A DNA stretch of 64,000 nt from Enterobacter wuhouensis (GCF_004331265.1 NZ_SJOO01000005.1:186001-250000); one strand, 5' to 3'. Counted from the stretch's first letter, positions 1-12,646 are shown. A program made the numbers and translations. The notes: generated by a model not told the origin, from the letters alone.

Positions 1-2
1 CT

Positions 3-182
3 TTCGAACCCTTCATGCGGGCAATCCTGTGGCAAATAACGCCGCACTGCCAGTCGGTGATGGTTTCCGGAATCGATGACCACGGCATATTGCAGCACGT
101 GCTGCCTTTTAACTTTGGCGCCATGCAGGGAACGCTCTGGCCGGTTGTCTCGGCCGAGCAGGTCACTACCCTGGTTCAGTGA
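3..182 (+). CDS. ydiV: C-terminal end of an EAL-domain protein, YdiV-like (partial)
   Basis: The window opens inside this gene; only the last 59 codons are present, ending in TGA at 180-182. The readable end has the look of the final strands of an EAL domain (FNFGAMQG, then WPVVSAEQ). In E. coli ydiV, a degenerate EAL protein that binds FlhDC and represses motility instead of hydrolysing c-di-GMP, lies directly next to selO (ydiU), the same arrangement as here. The identification rests mainly on that neighbourhood and on the C-terminal sequence; whether the missing part keeps catalytic residues cannot be judged. Confidence 0.7.
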   Translation, partial: FEPFMRAILWQITPHCQSVMVSGIDDHGILQHVLPFNFGAMQGTLWPVVSAEQVTTLVQ

Positions 183-246
183 TAACCCTTGTCTTCGCCC
201 GTGTTTAAGATCGGGTAAACCCTCTACACTAAAAGCAGGAGGACCT

Positions 247-1689
247 ATGACCCTGTCTTTTACCGCTCACTGGCACGACGAGTTGCCTGGTTTTTACACT
301 GCACTTAAGCCAACACCACTACAAAATTCCCGTCTCATCTGGCACAACGCACCGCTGGCGGACGAGCTGGCGATCCCTGACGCGTTGTTCCATCCTTCGG
401 AGGGCGCGGGCGTCTGGGGAGGCGAAACCCTCCTTCCAGGCATGCAGCCTCTTGCGCAGGTCTACAGCGGACACCAGTTTGGCGTCTGGGCGGGGCAGTT
501 GGGCGATGGCCGGGGTATCCTGCTCGGCGAGCAGCAGCTTCCCAACGGCGAAACGCGTGACTGGCATCTTAAAGGGGCTGGTCTGACGCCGTATTCACGC
601 ATGGGCGATGGTCGCGCGGTGCTCCGTTCAACGATCCGCGAATGCCTGGCGTCTGAAGCGATGCACGCCCTGGGGATCCCCACTACGCGCGCGCTGTCGA
701 TTGTGACCAGCGATACGCCGGTTGCCCGCGAAACGATGGAAACGGGTGCGATGCTGATGCGTGTTGCGCAAAGCCATCTGCGCTTTGGGCATTTTGAGCA
801 CTTTTACTATCGCCGCGAGCCGGAGAAGGTGCGTCAGCTTGCCGACTATGCGATACGCCGCCACTGGCCGCACCTGCAGGATGAGGGCGATAGGTACATT
901 CTCTGGTTCCGCGACGTTGTCGCCAGAACCGCCGCCACCATTGCCCGCTGGCAGACCGTCGGATTCGCCCACGGCGTCATGAACACTGACAACATGTCTA
1001 TTCTGGGTCTGACCTTCGACTACGGCCCGTACGGCTTCCTGGACGATTACCAGCCGGGCTATATCTGTAACCATTCGGATTACCAGGGGCGATACAGCTT
1101 CGATAACCAGCCTGCCGTTGGCCTGTGGAACCTTCAGCGTCTTGCGCAAAGCCTGTCACCTTTTATTGACGTAGAGGGCCTTAACGACGCGCTCGACGGC
1201 TATCAGGAGGTCCTGCTGCGCGAGTATGGCGCGCTGATGCGTAATAAACTTGGGCTGCTGACCCAGGAGAAGGGCGATAATGAGCTGCTTAACGCGCTGT
1301 TCTCGCTGATGGCGCGGGAAGGCAGCGACTACACGCGCACCTTCCGGATGCTGAGCCTGGCCGAGCAGCACAGCGCCGCGTCGCCGCTGCGCGACGAGTT
1401 TATCGATCGACAGGGCTTTGACGAGTGGTTTGCGGCCTATCGCACGCGACTGCAGCACGAGCAGGTCGATGACGCCATTCGCCAGGCGAAAATGAAGGCG
1501 GCAAACCCCGCAATGGTATTGCGCAACTGGCTGGCACAGCGTGCGATCGAGCAGGCTGAACGGGGCGAGTATGACGAACTGCACCGGCTGCACGCGGCAT
1601 TACGCACGCCGTTTGCCGATCGGGACGATGACTATGTCAGCCGCCCGCCTGACTGGGGCAAGCGGCTGGAGGTGAGCTGTTCAAGCTAA
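247..1689 (+). CDS. selO: SelO pseudokinase, protein adenylyltransferase
   Basis: 480 aa, the usual length of enterobacterial SelO/YdiU. SelO has a kinase fold with inverted nucleotide binding and transfers AMP to Ser/Thr/Tyr of target proteins, linked to redox stress. Visible family marks are the N-terminal PTPLQNS stretch, the GQLGDGRG loop, the GVMNTDNMS segment (catalytic-loop equivalent), the DYGPYGFLD metal-binding segment and the C-terminal VSCSS with its conserved Cys. The open frame reaches back to 76, but ATG 247 has an AGGAGG ribosome site just upstream and gives the family length. Its TAA overlaps the end of the convergent hmuV by three to four bases. Confidence 0.95.
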   Translation: MTLSFTAHWHDELPGFYTALKPTPLQNSRLIWHNAPLADELAIPDALFHPSEGAGVWGGETLLPGMQPLAQVYSGHQFGVWAGQLGDGRGILLGEQQLPNGETRDWHLKGAGLTPYSRMGDGRAVLRSTIRECLASEAMHALGIPTTRALSIVTSDTPVARETMETGAMLMRVAQSHLRFGHFEHFYYRREPEKVRQLADYAIRRHWPHLQDEGDRYILWFRDVVARTAATIARWQTVGFAHGVMNTDNMSILGLTFDYGPYGFLDDYQPGYICNHSDYQGRYSFDNQPAVGLWNLQRLAQSLSPFIDVEGLNDALDGYQEVLLREYGALMRNKLGLLTQEKGDNELLNALFSLMAREGSDYTRTFRMLSLAEQHSAASPLRDEFIDRQGFDEWFAAYRTRLQHEQVDDAIRQAKMKAANPAMVLRNWLAQRAIEQAERGEYDELHRLHAALRTPFADRDDDYVSRPPDWGKRLEVSCSS

Positions 1690-2465
1690 GGGGCAAGAAA
1701 AACCTGCGGCGCAGCGTGTACCGGATGGCTGCCGACGTGCACCTGAGCGCCATACCAGCGCGCCAGCGCGTCGGCCTGCAGAACCTGCTCCGGCGTACCC
1801 TGGGATACCATCCTGCCGTCGTGCAAGAGCAAGATACGATCTGCCCACAGCGCCGCCAGGTTGAGGTCGTGGAGCACCGCGCAGACGTGCAGTTCTCCCT
1901 GCCCGGTCAGCGTTTTTAACAGCCGCAGCAGGTGCTGCTGGTGGTAAAGATCCAGCGCGGAGGTCGGTTCGTCCAAAAACAGCCACCCGCGAGGCGCACC
2001 CTCAAACCAGAGCTGCGCCAGCGCGCGGGCAAGCTGGACGCGCTGCTGTTCGCCGCCGGAAAGCGCCGCAAAGGATCTGCCGGCCAGCGGCAGGCAGCCG
2101 GTGATGTGCATCACGTCCTTAATCACGGACGCTTCCGGGCTGCGCGTCCAGGGGGCCCGTCCCATACCGATAACCGCCTCCACCGGCCAGTCAAACCCAA
2201 GCTGCGTGCTCTGGCGCATCACCGCGCGCGTGCGCGAGAGCGTTACCGGGTCCCATGCATCAAGGGGCATCTGCCCCAGGAGGCATCGTCCGCGAACGGG
2301 CTTGAGATAGCCGGTGAGCAGCCGCAGTAAGGTGGATTTTCCGGCACCGTTGGGACCAATCAGCGCCACCAGCTCACCCTGAGACAGCGACAGGGAGACG
2401 TCGCGGATAATGGCGCGCTGGCCCGTATGAAAAACGATATTTTCCGCACTATAGCCTTCAGCCAT
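1686..2465 (-). CDS. hmuV: Haemin ABC transporter ATPase HmuV
   Basis: 259 aa ATPase that energises haem import through HmuU. It shows Walker A (GPNGAGKST), the signature LSGGEQQRV, Walker B ending [10 protein letters not shown], and the switch His in VLHDLNLAA. The frame can be extended to a GTG at 2477, but ATG 2465 is preferred because a GGAGG site lies correctly before it; that ATG overlaps the end of hmuU by eight bases, implying translational coupling. It is the last gene of hemP-hmuRSTUV and ends tail-to-tail with selO with a few bases of overlap and no room for a separate terminator. Confidence 0.95.
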   Translation of the reverse strand: MAEGYSAENIVFHTGQRAIIRDVSLSLSQGELVALIGPNGAGKSTLLRLLTGYLKPVRGRCLLGQMPLDAWDPVTLSRTRAVMRQSTQLGFDWPVEAVIGMGRAPWTRSPEASVIKDVMHITGCLPLAGRSFAALSGGEQQRVQLARALAQLWFEGAPRGWLFLDEPTSALDLYHQQHLLRLLKTLTGQGELHVCAVLHDLNLAALWADRILLLHDGRMVSQGTPEQVLQADALARWYGAQVHVGSHPVHAAPQVFLAP

Positions 2466-3450
2466 GCTGCCCTCCACGACGAAAGATAAGCCACAGGAAC
2501 CACGGCGCGCCGAGAATGCTGGTCAGCAGGCCCACGGGCATTTCCGCAGGCGCAACCAGCGTACGCGCCACCGTATCGGCCACCAGCAGCAGGAAGGCAC
2601 CGGCCAGAACGGAGCCGGGGATCGTGGCGCGATGATCGGCGCCCAGCCACATGCGCATCAGGTGCGGCACCACGAGGCCAACGAACCCGATAACGCCGCT
2701 GACGGCCACCGCAGCGGCGACCAGCAAAGCACTGCACAACAGCAAGATACGCTGCACGGCCCCCACGTTCACGCCGAGGTAGTGCGCCTCCTCCTCGCCC
2801 AGCTGCAGCAAATTCAGCGTACTGGCAAGACGCCAGATAACCAGGACGGTTGGCACCATCAGCGAGGCGACGGCCAGCAGCGTAGACCACTGCGCCTGTC
2901 CGAGGCTTCCCATACCCCAGAGGGAAAGCTGACGCAGCTGGGCGTCGTTACTGACCCAGGAGAGCACGCCCACCGCCGCACCGCACAGGGCGTTAATGGC
3001 TATCCCCACCAGCAGCAGGCGCGACAGCGAACCGTCACGCTGCTGGCTGAGCAGGAAAATGATCACGGTAGCCGCCAGCGCGCCGAGAAACGCCGCAAGC
3101 ATGGGCGCGTAGAGCATGACCAGGGCAGGGAGAGAGAGCGGGATGACGACCCAGAAGGCAACGGCCAGCGCCGCACCGCTGCTGATCCCGAGCAGGCCCG
3201 GGTCGGCAAGCGGGTTGCGAAACAGCCCCTGCATCACGCAACCGGCCAGCGCCAGGGAACCGCCGATAACCAGCGCCAGCAGCACGCGGGGCAGGCGAAT
3301 AGTCAACCAGATCTGGCGCAGCGCCTCATCGTCGTGGCGCCAGAGCAGGCTGACCGGCAGGCGCAGCGCGCCAAAACCGGTCGCTGTTAACGTCATCACG
3401 GTGAGCAGGGCGGCCAGCACCCACAGGGAAAGGGTGACGCGCCGGGTCAT
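2458..3450 (-). CDS. hmuU: Haemin ABC transporter permease HmuU
   Basis: 330 aa inner-membrane permease of the FecCD/BtuC family, expected to have about ten membrane helices; the sequence is rich in Leu/Ala/Val segments throughout. The conserved [19 protein letters not shown] stretch (about residues 67-90) and the cytoplasmic coupling region near [12 protein letters not shown] (about residue 265) are visible. It receives haem from periplasmic HmuT. Its start codon shares one base with the hmuT stop and its end overlaps hmuV, so T, U and V are tightly coupled. Confidence 0.95.
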   Translation of the reverse strand: MTRRVTLSLWVLAALLTVMTLTATGFGALRLPVSLLWRHDDEALRQIWLTIRLPRVLLALVIGGSLALAGCVMQGLFRNPLADPGLLGISSGAALAVAFWVVIPLSLPALVMLYAPMLAAFLGALAATVIIFLLSQQRDGSLSRLLLVGIAINALCGAAVGVLSWVSNDAQLRQLSLWGMGSLGQAQWSTLLAVASLMVPTVLVIWRLASTLNLLQLGEEEAHYLGVNVGAVQRILLLCSALLVAAAVAVSGVIGFVGLVVPHLMRMWLGADHRATIPGSVLAGAFLLLVADTVARTLVAPAEMPVGLLTSILGAPWFLWLIFRRGGQHG

Positions 3451-4271
3451 CAGGGCAGCAGCTCCGCTTTGGCGCGCAGCTGCTGGATGGCCTTCGGCGT
3501 TCGCACGCTAAACCCCAGCAGCGCCATATCGTCAATCTCCAGCACCTGCCTGTTCCGCCCGGCCGGGGTTTGCGCCAGACCTGGCAGCTTCCAGAGATTA
3601 TCCTCGCCACCCAGCGCCTTCACGCCGTCCTGCGAAATCACCACCAGGTCGGGCTGGCTGGCAATCACGCCTTCCTGCGAAAGCGGCTGAAAGCGGGTAA
3701 AGCCCTGCATGGCGTTCTGTAGCCCTGCCGCACGGATAGCGGCATCCGCGCCGGTCTGCTGTCCGGCGGCCATCGCGGTCATCCCGCCGTGGTTAAGGAT
3801 AAACAGCACCCGCTTGTTCAGCGTCGAAGCGGGCAGTGCGGCCAGCTCCTCACGCAGCGTTTTGCGCAGGCGTTCCCCCTGCGCCTGCCGGTGCGTTGCT
3901 TCGGCTATCGCCCGGACCTTCTCGTCAATCACGTTCAGGTCGTTACTGCCGGGTACGGTAACCACCCTGACATGGCTTTGCTCAACCTGCCTGAGCGCCA
4001 GAGAAGGCTGCGCCTGAGCGCTCGCCAGCACCAGCGTGGGGCGCATGGATAAGATCCCTTCCGCATTGAGCTGGCGCAGATAGCCCACGTCAGGCAGGTC
4101 GTTCGCCGCCTGCGGCCACTGGCTGGTGCTGTCGCGGGCCACCAGCGAGGACGCCGCGCCGAGGGCGTAGACAATCTCCGTGACGTCGCCGCCGAGGGTA
4201 ACGATTTTCTCTTGCGGCGCAGCAAGCGCCAGCAGGGGCAGGGCGCTAAGCAGGGCAAACCACCGTTTCAT
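3450..4271 (-). CDS. hmuT: Periplasmic haemin-binding protein HmuT
   Basis: 273 aa cluster A-II/III substrate-binding protein of the BtuF/HmuT type. It begins with a clear Sec signal peptide (about residues 1-18, cleaved near ALA-APQ) and continues with [18 protein letters not shown], the characteristic first strand of haem and siderophore binding proteins, and a Tyr in VGYLRQLN placed like a haem ligand in this family. It collects haem delivered by HmuR and passes it to HmuUV. Its ATG overlaps the hmuS stop by four bases (ATGA). Confidence 0.93.
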   Translation of the reverse strand: MKRWFALLSALPLLALAAPQEKIVTLGGDVTEIVYALGAASSLVARDSTSQWPQAANDLPDVGYLRQLNAEGILSMRPTLVLASAQAQPSLALRQVEQSHVRVVTVPGSNDLNVIDEKVRAIAEATHRQAQGERLRKTLREELAALPASTLNKRVLFILNHGGMTAMAAGQQTGADAAIRAAGLQNAMQGFTRFQPLSQEGVIASQPDLVVISQDGVKALGGEDNLWKLPGLAQTPAGRNRQVLEIDDMALLGFSVRTPKAIQQLRAKAELLP

Positions 4272-5296
4272 GCGGCCAGCCCTTTCGCCGTTAAGGCGTC
4301 AATCTGGCTGCGCCACTGGCTCTGCTCCGGTTCGCCTTCGGTACGCTGGCCGTACAACTGGGCGATTTGCGTACCGTCGGCGGCAAACAGCTCCAGGCTG
4401 GTGACATGCCCGTCAGCCGTCGGCTTGCGCGTGACCCACGTTTCCGCAATGGATCCTTCAAGCAGATGCAAGGTAAAGGTTGGGTTAAAGACGTTCAGCC
4501 AGCCTTTCATCGGCACCAGTTTTTCCACCGCGCCGGTGAAGATCTGCACGCAGCCGCGGTTGCCCACGAAGACCATTATTTCGTTGCCGTCCCGGCGCGC
4601 CGTTTCCAGCAGCTGCCCCAGCGCGCCGTTCTCAACTTTGCAGGCGAGGTCGTCGCCCACCAGACGGAACGCCTGCTGGCGGCTCAGGCTGTGGCGCTTC
4701 AACAGACTAAAGAACTGATGCACGTCGGTCATGGCGCGCCACTCTTTATCCACGGTATCTGCATCGGCATGTTCGGCGTGAGCCGGCGCTTCTGCTGCCT
4801 GCAGTGCCAGCGGCGGGTTATCGGCAAAGATAAAGCGCGTCAGGACATCGCCCCAGGCGGACACGTCGGTATTGTCGGTCGTGTAAACTTTCAGGATCGC
4901 ATCGCCCTGGCGGTCGAAGAACTGAATGCTCTGACGCTCGCCGCGTGCGGTAGTTTCGCTGATGTGGAACACGCTCGCCCACTGGTTAAGGAACAGGCGC
5001 AGATCCAGCCCGCGCGGGTTCAGCACCAGGCCCGCGTGGCCGTTGAGGTGCTGATTGGCAAAGGTGCCTACCTGTTCGTGAACGGCGTATTCGTTCCGAC
5101 AGATGCATTTGGTTTCACCCACGGCTTCCAGCGCGCTCAGGATGTCGCGAATTTCGCCGTGCAGACGCCACGCGTCGTGACCCACGCGCGCAAAGGTCAA
5201 TTCCGCTTCGCTGATGTTCATTACGCCTGCAATGTCACGCGCGTACTTACCCGGGTTTTCTTCTTTTAGCTCAAGCCAGCGTGTGTAGTGATTCAT
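4268..5296 (-). CDS. hmuS: Cytoplasmic haem-handling/degrading protein HmuS (HemS family)
   Basis: 342 aa, typical HemS/ChuS/HmuS length, built from two similar halves (about 1-170 and 180-342). Members bind haem in the cytoplasm and hand it on or open the ring to release iron. The start [21 protein letters not shown] fits the family and has an AAGGA site upstream; the open frame reaching 5338 has no support. It follows hmuR by 35 bases and overlaps hmuT. Whether this protein degrades haem, as shown for ChuS, or only stores and traffics it cannot be decided from sequence alone. Confidence 0.93.
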   Translation of the reverse strand: MNHYTRWLELKEENPGKYARDIAGVMNISEAELTFARVGHDAWRLHGEIRDILSALEAVGETKCICRNEYAVHEQVGTFANQHLNGHAGLVLNPRGLDLRLFLNQWASVFHISETTARGERQSIQFFDRQGDAILKVYTTDNTDVSAWGDVLTRFIFADNPPLALQAAEAPAHAEHADADTVDKEWRAMTDVHQFFSLLKRHSLSRQQAFRLVGDDLACKVENGALGQLLETARRDGNEIMVFVGNRGCVQIFTGAVEKLVPMKGWLNVFNPTFTLHLLEGSIAETWVTRKPTADGHVTSLELFAADGTQIAQLYGQRTEGEPEQSQWRSQIDALTAKGLAA

Positions 5297-5331
5297 TGTC
5301 CGATCCTTTTGAATAGTTGCCCCGTCGGGAA

Positions 5332-7317
5332 TTACCATTGATAACTCACAAAAATCTTACCGTTACGGCCATCCTGCGGAATGCCCTGCGGTGACCAGTA
5401 CTCTTTATCGAAGGCGTTGCCCAGCACCAGCGTGGTGGTCACCCCCTTGAGCTGCTCCTGGCCTTTATAGCTGACGTAGAAGTCATTGACCGCGTAGCCC
5501 GGCTGCTTGCTGTAGCTGCTGCTAATGTGCGTTGAACGATCGGCAAAGGTGCCGATCCAGCCCACGGAGAAGCCGCTTTGCGCTACCGGAATGTCCAGCT
5601 TGCTGGTCACGGTGTCCGGGTTAATGCTCGAGATATACTCGCCGGTGTCCGTATCTTTTCCACGCGTGCGGTTATAGGCCACGTCAAGGTTGAAGAGGTC
5701 GGCAGAGTATTTCGCCATCACGTCCCAGCCCCAGATTTTGGCGTTCGGGACGTTATAGGACATGGTGGTTGCCGCCGCAAAATCGACGGTGGTAGAGATG
5801 TAGTCTTTGGCTTTGGTATCAAAGTAGCTGGCCTTGAATTCCAGCGCGTCGTTGGCGAGCATCAGATCGTCAAAGCGCAGGCCAAAGCCGTACTCCTGGG
5901 TTTCGTTGGTTTCCGGACGCAGGTTCGGGTTTGGTACCCAGTAGTTAGTGTAGAAGCTGCCGATGGAGAAGTGTTTCGCGTCGTTGTACATTTCGCCCAT
6001 CGTCGGCGCGCGGAAGGCCTGCGCGTAGGAGCCGAACAGCATCAGCCAGTCGGTTGGGCTGACGGTTAATCCGGCGCGAGAGGACCATTTATCGGCATCC
6101 ACATCATCGTAGCCGTCGCTGCTGCCGCGATAGTTATCGTAGCGCGTGCCGCCGAGGAGCGTGACGGGCAGATCGCGCAGGGTGATTTCATCCTGCAGCC
6201 AGCCGGAGCTGAAGTCGATTTTTGCGTCCGGGAAGCCGGTGGTCATACCGCTCGGGCTTTGTTCCTGACGGTAGTATTCGCCGCCGTAGGTCAGAAGGTG
6301 TGACGCAAAGGAGTCGCTAAACAGGCGGGTGCGGTTCTCTACCTTGCCGCCTTTGGTCGTCTGCTTGCGGAACTCACCGCTGCCGTCAACGTTCTGGGCG
6401 TTAATGCGCGCTTCGGACCAGTAGACTTTCGCATCGGCGTTCAGCCAGTCGTTCCCCTCGGGCGCAATTTTATAGCCGAGCTGCGCGTCGCGCTGAATGG
6501 TGGAGCGGTCGGTCATCGGGTTGCTGCTGTCGGACGCGTCCGTGGTTTGCGGATTTTTCGGTTCCTGCGCGTCGTTATTGTAGTAGCGCAGGGAGCCGCT
6601 CAGCGTCTGGGCCGGATCGAGCTTCCAGCTGCCCTTTGCCAGCATATTGTTGATGGATTCGTCGTTAGGCGCGCTGGCTCCGTCGCTCTGGCGGATATCC
6701 CCGCGATCCCGGCTGGACCAGGAGACAACGCCGTCCAGGGTATCGGTACGGCCAAAGGCGCTGGCGCCCATACCGATGCTGCGATCGCCCGTTGCGCCGG
6801 TACCAAATACCCGGTAGCCGCTGTTTTTGCCCGGCTCCAGCAGGTCTTTTGCATCGGCGGTGTCGTAAGCGATCACGCCGCCGAGCGCGCCGCTGCCGTA
6901 GAGCAGGGCGGACGGCCCGCGCACCACTTCGATACGTTTGATCAGCGCCGGGTCGAGGAAGGTGCTGTTGAGGTGCCCGGTGTCGGTTCCCTGACGTACG
7001 CCGTCGACCAGTACCAGCACGCCGCGGCGGTCGTAACCGCGCAGGTTAACGTCCTGGCCGTTGGTGCGGCCTGTTCCATCCAGCGTCAGGCCCGGCACTT
7101 TACGCAGCAGGTCGGCGGCCGAGCTGGCGGTCTGGTTTTCCGGGGCGGTGGCATCGATAACGCTCACCATCATCGGGGCTTCAAAGGCGCTGCGGGCGTT
7201 GCCCGTGGCGGTCACGGTAATATCATCTGCGGAAGCAAACGCGACTCCAGGTAGCGTACTGACAATCGCCAGCGCCAGAAGTGACGGGCGTAAAGACGCG
7301 GAATGCGGGTGTGGCAT
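5332..7317 (-). CDS. hmuR: TonB-dependent haem receptor HmuR
   Basis: 661 aa outer-membrane receptor. A signal peptide (about 1-28, ending VAFA) is followed by a TonB-box-like stretch (DDITVTATG), a plug domain (to about residue 165) and a 22-strand barrel ending in aromatic SYQW. The haem receptor signature is visible: FRAP at 435-438, a conserved His at 449 and NPNL at 463-466. These mark receptors taking haem directly or from haemoproteins (HemR/HmuR/ShuA class). It is the first large gene of the operon after hemP. Confidence 0.95.
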   Translation of the reverse strand: MPHPHSASLRPSLLALAIVSTLPGVAFASADDITVTATGNARSAFEAPMMVSVIDATAPENQTASSAADLLRKVPGLTLDGTGRTNGQDVNLRGYDRRGVLVLVDGVRQGTDTGHLNSTFLDPALIKRIEVVRGPSALLYGSGALGGVIAYDTADAKDLLEPGKNSGYRVFGTGATGDRSIGMGASAFGRTDTLDGVVSWSSRDRGDIRQSDGASAPNDESINNMLAKGSWKLDPAQTLSGSLRYYNNDAQEPKNPQTTDASDSSNPMTDRSTIQRDAQLGYKIAPEGNDWLNADAKVYWSEARINAQNVDGSGEFRKQTTKGGKVENRTRLFSDSFASHLLTYGGEYYRQEQSPSGMTTGFPDAKIDFSSGWLQDEITLRDLPVTLLGGTRYDNYRGSSDGYDDVDADKWSSRAGLTVSPTDWLMLFGSYAQAFRAPTMGEMYNDAKHFSIGSFYTNYWVPNPNLRPETNETQEYGFGLRFDDLMLANDALEFKASYFDTKAKDYISTTVDFAAATTMSYNVPNAKIWGWDVMAKYSADLFNLDVAYNRTRGKDTDTGEYISSINPDTVTSKLDIPVAQSGFSVGWIGTFADRSTHISSSYSKQPGYAVNDFYVSYKGQEQLKGVTTTLVLGNAFDKEYWSPQGIPQDGRNGKIFVSYQW

Positions 7318-7389
7318 AGCAACTCTCCATTAAGAATCGAAAGCGCTGGCTGCCTGGGGAACACCTGGGTGGCTGGCGAATGTTTAGGT

Positions 7390-7578
7390 TTATTTTGTGA
7401 GGATCAGTTTTCCGGCATTTGTCTGGCGCAGCAGATAGTGCTGGCCGTCATGCTCGATAATGACCCGCCCCTCGTCGCCCAGCAGGCTCTTGCTGTCGAT
7501 GCGACGATCGGTGTGAGCAGGGGAAGGCGCTGTGTGTGTTTTTGCTGGCGTTGCCGCGCTGTTATCCGTCGGTGACAT
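7390..7578 (-). CDS. hemP: Haemin uptake protein HemP
   Basis: 62 aa small protein of the HemP/HmuP family, usually the first gene of haem uptake operons. The conserved core is [25 protein letters not shown] with a C-terminal KLILTK. Start MSPTDN is preferred over an in-frame Met six codons earlier because it fits family length. In other bacteria HemP/HmuP is needed for full expression of the receptor gene; its role here is inferred. It lies 72 bases upstream of hmuR and just downstream of a near-perfect Fur box. Confidence 0.9.
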   Translation of the reverse strand: MSPTDNSAATPAKTHTAPSPAHTDRRIDSKSLLGDEGRVIIEHDGQHYLLRQTNAGKLILTK

Positions 7579-7603
7579 AATGTTTATAAATAACAATCAA
7601 TGT

Positions 7604-7622
7604 AACAATGATAATCATTATC
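7604..7622 (-). promoter_or_regulatory. Fur box controlling hemP-hmuRSTUV
   Basis: The 19-mer here matches the classical Fur consensus (GATAATGATAATCATTATC) at 17 of 19 positions and lies 26 bases upstream of the hemP start. Iron-bound Fur is therefore expected to repress the whole haem operon. Confidence 0.88.
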
Positions 7623-7700
7623 AATAAACTGCAAATTGACGGCAAGCACTTTTGTGAAAAAAGGGTGACGGGATCAAATTTGTGGGTGAGGTGCGGTCTG

Positions 7701-7753
7701 ATGCCCTCACCCCGACCCTCTCCCACAGGGAGAGGGAGAGGGGAGAAGGGCAT
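7701..7753. repeat. Long imperfect hairpin with CCCTCTCCC/GGGAGAGGG core
   Basis: A perfect 9-bp stem (CCCTCTCCC at 7716-7724 and its complement at 7728-7736, three-base loop) sits inside outer arms ATGCCCT / AGGGCAT (7701-7707, 7747-7753). It lies between convergent-facing ends of the aroH 3' side and the hemP 5' side. It resembles the abundant intergenic palindromes of enterobacterial genomes and may act as terminator or transcript stabiliser for aroH. Confidence 0.6.
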
Positions 7754-7762
7754 CAATCGTAG

Positions 7763-7788
7763 GTCGGGTAAGCGCAGCGCCACCCGAC
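7763..7788. repeat. REP-type palindrome, copy 1
   Basis: GTCGGGT (7763-7769) pairs with ACCCGAC (7782-7788) around AAGCGCAGCGCC. A nearly identical unit occurs at 16842-16867. These are REP-like extragenic palindromes, here right after the aroH stop codon. Confidence 0.75.
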
Positions 7789-7795
7789 AATAACA

Positions 7796-8842
7796 TCAGA
7801 ATCGCGTATCAACCGCAGCGGCCAGCTTCTCCAGCAGCAGCTCGCTGTCTTCCCAGCTCAGGCACGGATCGGTGATCGACTGGCCGTACACCAACGGCTG
7901 GCCGGCAACGATTTTCTGCGTGCCTTCCTTGATAAAGCTTTCCGCCATAATCCCCGCGACGGCGGTCGATCCGCTGCGGATCTGCTGGCAGATTTCATCG
8001 CACACGTCCAGCTGGCGGCGATGCTGTTTCTGGCAGTTGCCGTGGCTGAAATCCACCACCAGATGTTCCGGCAGGTCGAACTCGGCCAGCGTTTCGCAGG
8101 CTGCGGCAATATCATCCGCATGATAGTTCGGCTTTTTGCCGCCGCGCATAATGATATGTCCGTATGGGTTGCCGCTGGTCTGGTAGATGGTCATCTGGCC
8201 GGTTTTATCCGGGGAGAGGAACATATGGCTGGCGCGGGACGCGCGGATCGCGTCAACCGCGATGCGGGTGTTGCCGTCGGTGCCGTTTTTGAATCCAACC
8301 GGGCAGGAGAGGGCGGAGGCCATCTCGCGGTGGATCTGGCTTTCCGTGGTACGTGCGCCAATCGCGCCCCAGCCGATCAGGTCGGCGATAAACTGTCCGG
8401 TCACCATATCGAGAAACTCGGTCGCGGTCGGCACGCCCAGCTCGTTCACCTGCAGCAGCAGCTTGCGCGCCAGCTCGATACCGTGGTTCACGCGATAGCT
8501 GCCGTTGAGGTCAGGATCGGAAATCAGCCCCTTCCAGCCCACCACGGTGCGCGGCTTCTCAAAATAGGTACGCATTACGATCTCAAGGCGATCCTGATAC
8601 TTTTCACGCATCCCCTGGAGGCGTTTTGCATAGTCCATCGCCGCATCCAGATCGTGGATAGAGCACGGGCCAATCACCACCAGAAGACGCTTGTCTTCAC
8701 CGTTAAGGATTTTTTCAATACGACGGCGGGAGGCCGTCACGTGTTCCGCAACGCCTGCGGAAACGGGATGCCGCTGCGCCAGTTCAGCCGGGGTCACCAG
8801 GCTGTCAATGCGGGCTGTGCGGAGTTCGTCGGTTTTATTCAT
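7796..8842 (-). CDS. aroH: DAHP synthase, Trp-sensitive (AroH)
   Basis: 348 aa, the exact length of E. coli AroH. It condenses phosphoenolpyruvate and erythrose-4-phosphate to DAHP, first step of the shikimate pathway. Visible are the conserved VVIGPCSIHD near residue 60, the metal-site Cys within it, GARTTESQIHREMAS and the late DFSHGN. Three isozymes (AroF, AroG, AroH) exist in enterics; assignment to AroH rests on position next to ppsR and on the Trp-repressor-type operator upstream at 8983-9002. Confidence 0.93.
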   Translation of the reverse strand: MNKTDELRTARIDSLVTPAELAQRHPVSAGVAEHVTASRRRIEKILNGEDKRLLVVIGPCSIHDLDAAMDYAKRLQGMREKYQDRLEIVMRTYFEKPRTVVGWKGLISDPDLNGSYRVNHGIELARKLLLQVNELGVPTATEFLDMVTGQFIADLIGWGAIGARTTESQIHREMASALSCPVGFKNGTDGNTRIAVDAIRASRASHMFLSPDKTGQMTIYQTSGNPYGHIIMRGGKKPNYHADDIAAACETLAEFDLPEHLVVDFSHGNCQKQHRRQLDVCDEICQQIRSGSTAVAGIMAESFIKEGTQKIVAGQPLVYGQSITDPCLSWEDSELLLEKLAAAVDTRF

Positions 8843-8930
8843 GGAATGTCTCAGAAATTTTTTGCTTCATCGGCAGACTACCGGGAAGTGATGGGCATCA
8901 CCTTAAACCAATCCCTGCTGATTTCAAGTT

Positions 8931-8948
8931 CGGGGCAACGTTGCCCCG
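8931..8948. other. Perfect 18-bp palindrome in the aroH leader
   Basis: CGGGGCAAC followed directly by its complement GTTGCCCCG, between the aroH start and the TrpR operator. It can fold into a GC-rich hairpin in the aroH 5' untranslated RNA. No T tract follows on the minus strand, so a simple intrinsic terminator is unlikely; it may end the ppsR transcript imperfectly or affect aroH mRNA. Confidence 0.5.
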
Positions 8949-8982
8949 ATGATGCTGCTGATGATAACCGAAACTGAATTAA

Positions 8983-9002
8983 TGTACTAGCATATTAGTA
9001 CA
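8983..9002 (-). promoter_or_regulatory. TrpR operator for aroH
   Basis: The palindrome TGTACTAG-N4-TTAGTACA matches the tryptophan operator pattern built on the CTAG/TTAG core, and resembles the AATGTACTAG start of the E. coli aroH operator. It overlaps the last codons and stop of ppsR, about 140 bases before the aroH ATG, as in E. coli where the aroH promoter lies at the ppsR end. Confidence 0.75.
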
Positions 9003-9828
9003 TGCGACGATTCAGTCCCATGATGTCGAGGATTTTGGTGGCGATTTCTTCTACCGAATAGTTAGTGCTGTTCAGCCAGGGGATCTGGTTTTTACGGTAC
9101 AGGGCCTCGACTTCTGAAACTTCCATGCGGCACTGGCGCATGGAGGCGTAGCGGCTGTTCTCGCGGCGTTCTTCGCGGATCGCGGCCAGGCGTTCAGGGT
9201 TGATAGTCAGACCGAAAAGCTTATGCTGCAGCGGCTTAAGGGCAGCGGGCAGAACCAGGTTATCCATATCGTCGGCAATGAAGGGGTAGTTTGCCGCCCG
9301 GATGCCAAACTGCATCGCCAGGTAGAGGCTGGTCGGGGTTTTACCGCAGCGCGACACGCCGAGCAAAATGACCTGCGCCTGGTCAAGGTTGCGCATCGAG
9401 ATACCGTCATCGTGGGCGAGGGTGTAATCAATGGCGGCGATCCGCGCATCGTATTTGATCAGGTTACCGGGATTCAGCCCGTGGGTACGGTGGGCGATTG
9501 GGGTCGGGTCCAGCTTCAGTTCGCTCTGCAGCGGGGCCACCAGCGCCTGCACGATGTCCTGACAGAAGCCTTCACTTTGCAGAATAATGTTGCGAATTTC
9601 GGGAATAACGATGGAGTAGAACACGAGTGGGCGAATGCCGGTCTGCTGGTAAATGGCGTCAATCTGGTCCTTCACCGCTTTGGCACGGCTCTCGTTTTCG
9701 ACAAACGGAAGCGTGATGCTGTTAATCGACACGGGGAATTGCGACATCACCGCGTGGCCCAGCACCTCGGCGGTAATCGCCGTCCCATCAGAAATATAAA
9801 AAACGTGGCGATCGACAGCATTATCCAT
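8995..9828 (-). CDS. ppsR: PEP synthetase regulatory kinase/phosphorylase PpsR
   Basis: 277 aa DUF299-family bifunctional enzyme that inactivates PEP synthase by ADP-dependent phosphorylation of a Thr near the catalytic His and reactivates it by phosphorolysis. The P-loop-like [15 protein letters not shown] is around residue 150-165. Start [16 protein letters not shown] matches E. coli; upstream Met codons would add 21 residues without family support. It is divergent from its target ppsA, sharing a 335-base intergenic region. Confidence 0.95.
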   Translation of the reverse strand: MDNAVDRHVFYISDGTAITAEVLGHAVMSQFPVSINSITLPFVENESRAKAVKDQIDAIYQQTGIRPLVFYSIVIPEIRNIILQSEGFCQDIVQALVAPLQSELKLDPTPIAHRTHGLNPGNLIKYDARIAAIDYTLAHDDGISMRNLDQAQVILLGVSRCGKTPTSLYLAMQFGIRAANYPFIADDMDNLVLPAALKPLQHKLFGLTINPERLAAIREERRENSRYASMRQCRMEVSEVEALYRKNQIPWLNSTNYSVEEIATKILDIMGLNRRMY

Positions 9829-10061
9829 TTTAACCATCCTGAATATCATACCTAATTGTCTGAAAGCATAAATTAAAAAAGTAAAAACCACAGCAAAGAA
9901 CTTGTCCTAATTTAAAATGAAATGCTGTTTTTAATTTTACTGAAAAGTGGATTTCATTTTTCAAATAGCGGCTTTATTTCTGTGGTTTTTGATGGAATCT
10001 ATAGGAATCATCGGGTTAGCGATTGTAGGGAAAGTGTCCGAAAAGTTGAAAATTTAAATTG

Positions 10062-10077
10062 CTTACACGATTCACCG
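10062..10077. promoter_or_regulatory. Putative Cra (FruR) site upstream of ppsA
   Basis: Read on the minus strand the sequence is CGGTGAATCGTGTAAG, close to the Cra pattern TGAATCG-TTCA. E. coli ppsA is activated by Cra through a site upstream of its promoter. It lies 87 bases before the ppsA ATG. The rest of the 9829-10163 region is AT-rich with no further recognised site. The match is imperfect in the right half. Confidence 0.5.
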
Positions 10078-10163
10078 TTTTTTTAGCGGAAGTAAATATG
10101 CCAGTATAAATACGTAGTCAGGTGTTTCTTACTCCGATCAAATATCACAAAAGGATTGTTTCG

Positions 10164-12542
<2,379 letters not shown>

Positions 12543-12557
12543 CCGCGAATACTCAGT

Positions 12558-12590
12558 AAAAAGGCGAGGAATTATTCCTCGCCTTTTTTA
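12558..12590 (+). terminator. Intrinsic terminator of ppsA
   Basis: AAAGGCGAGGA and its complement TCCTCGCCTTT enclose a short AT loop, followed by a run of T. It starts about 16 bases after the ppsA stop. Confidence 0.9.
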
Positions 12591-12646
12591 TTTCCCTGCG
12601 AATATGCTCCCCATCACAAATAAAGCAAAAAACCAAATATCATAAT

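Noticed and set aside
76..246. 57-codon upstream extension of selO
   Set aside because: It overlaps the ydiV end, lacks a ribosome site, and ATG 247 has AGGAGG and family length.
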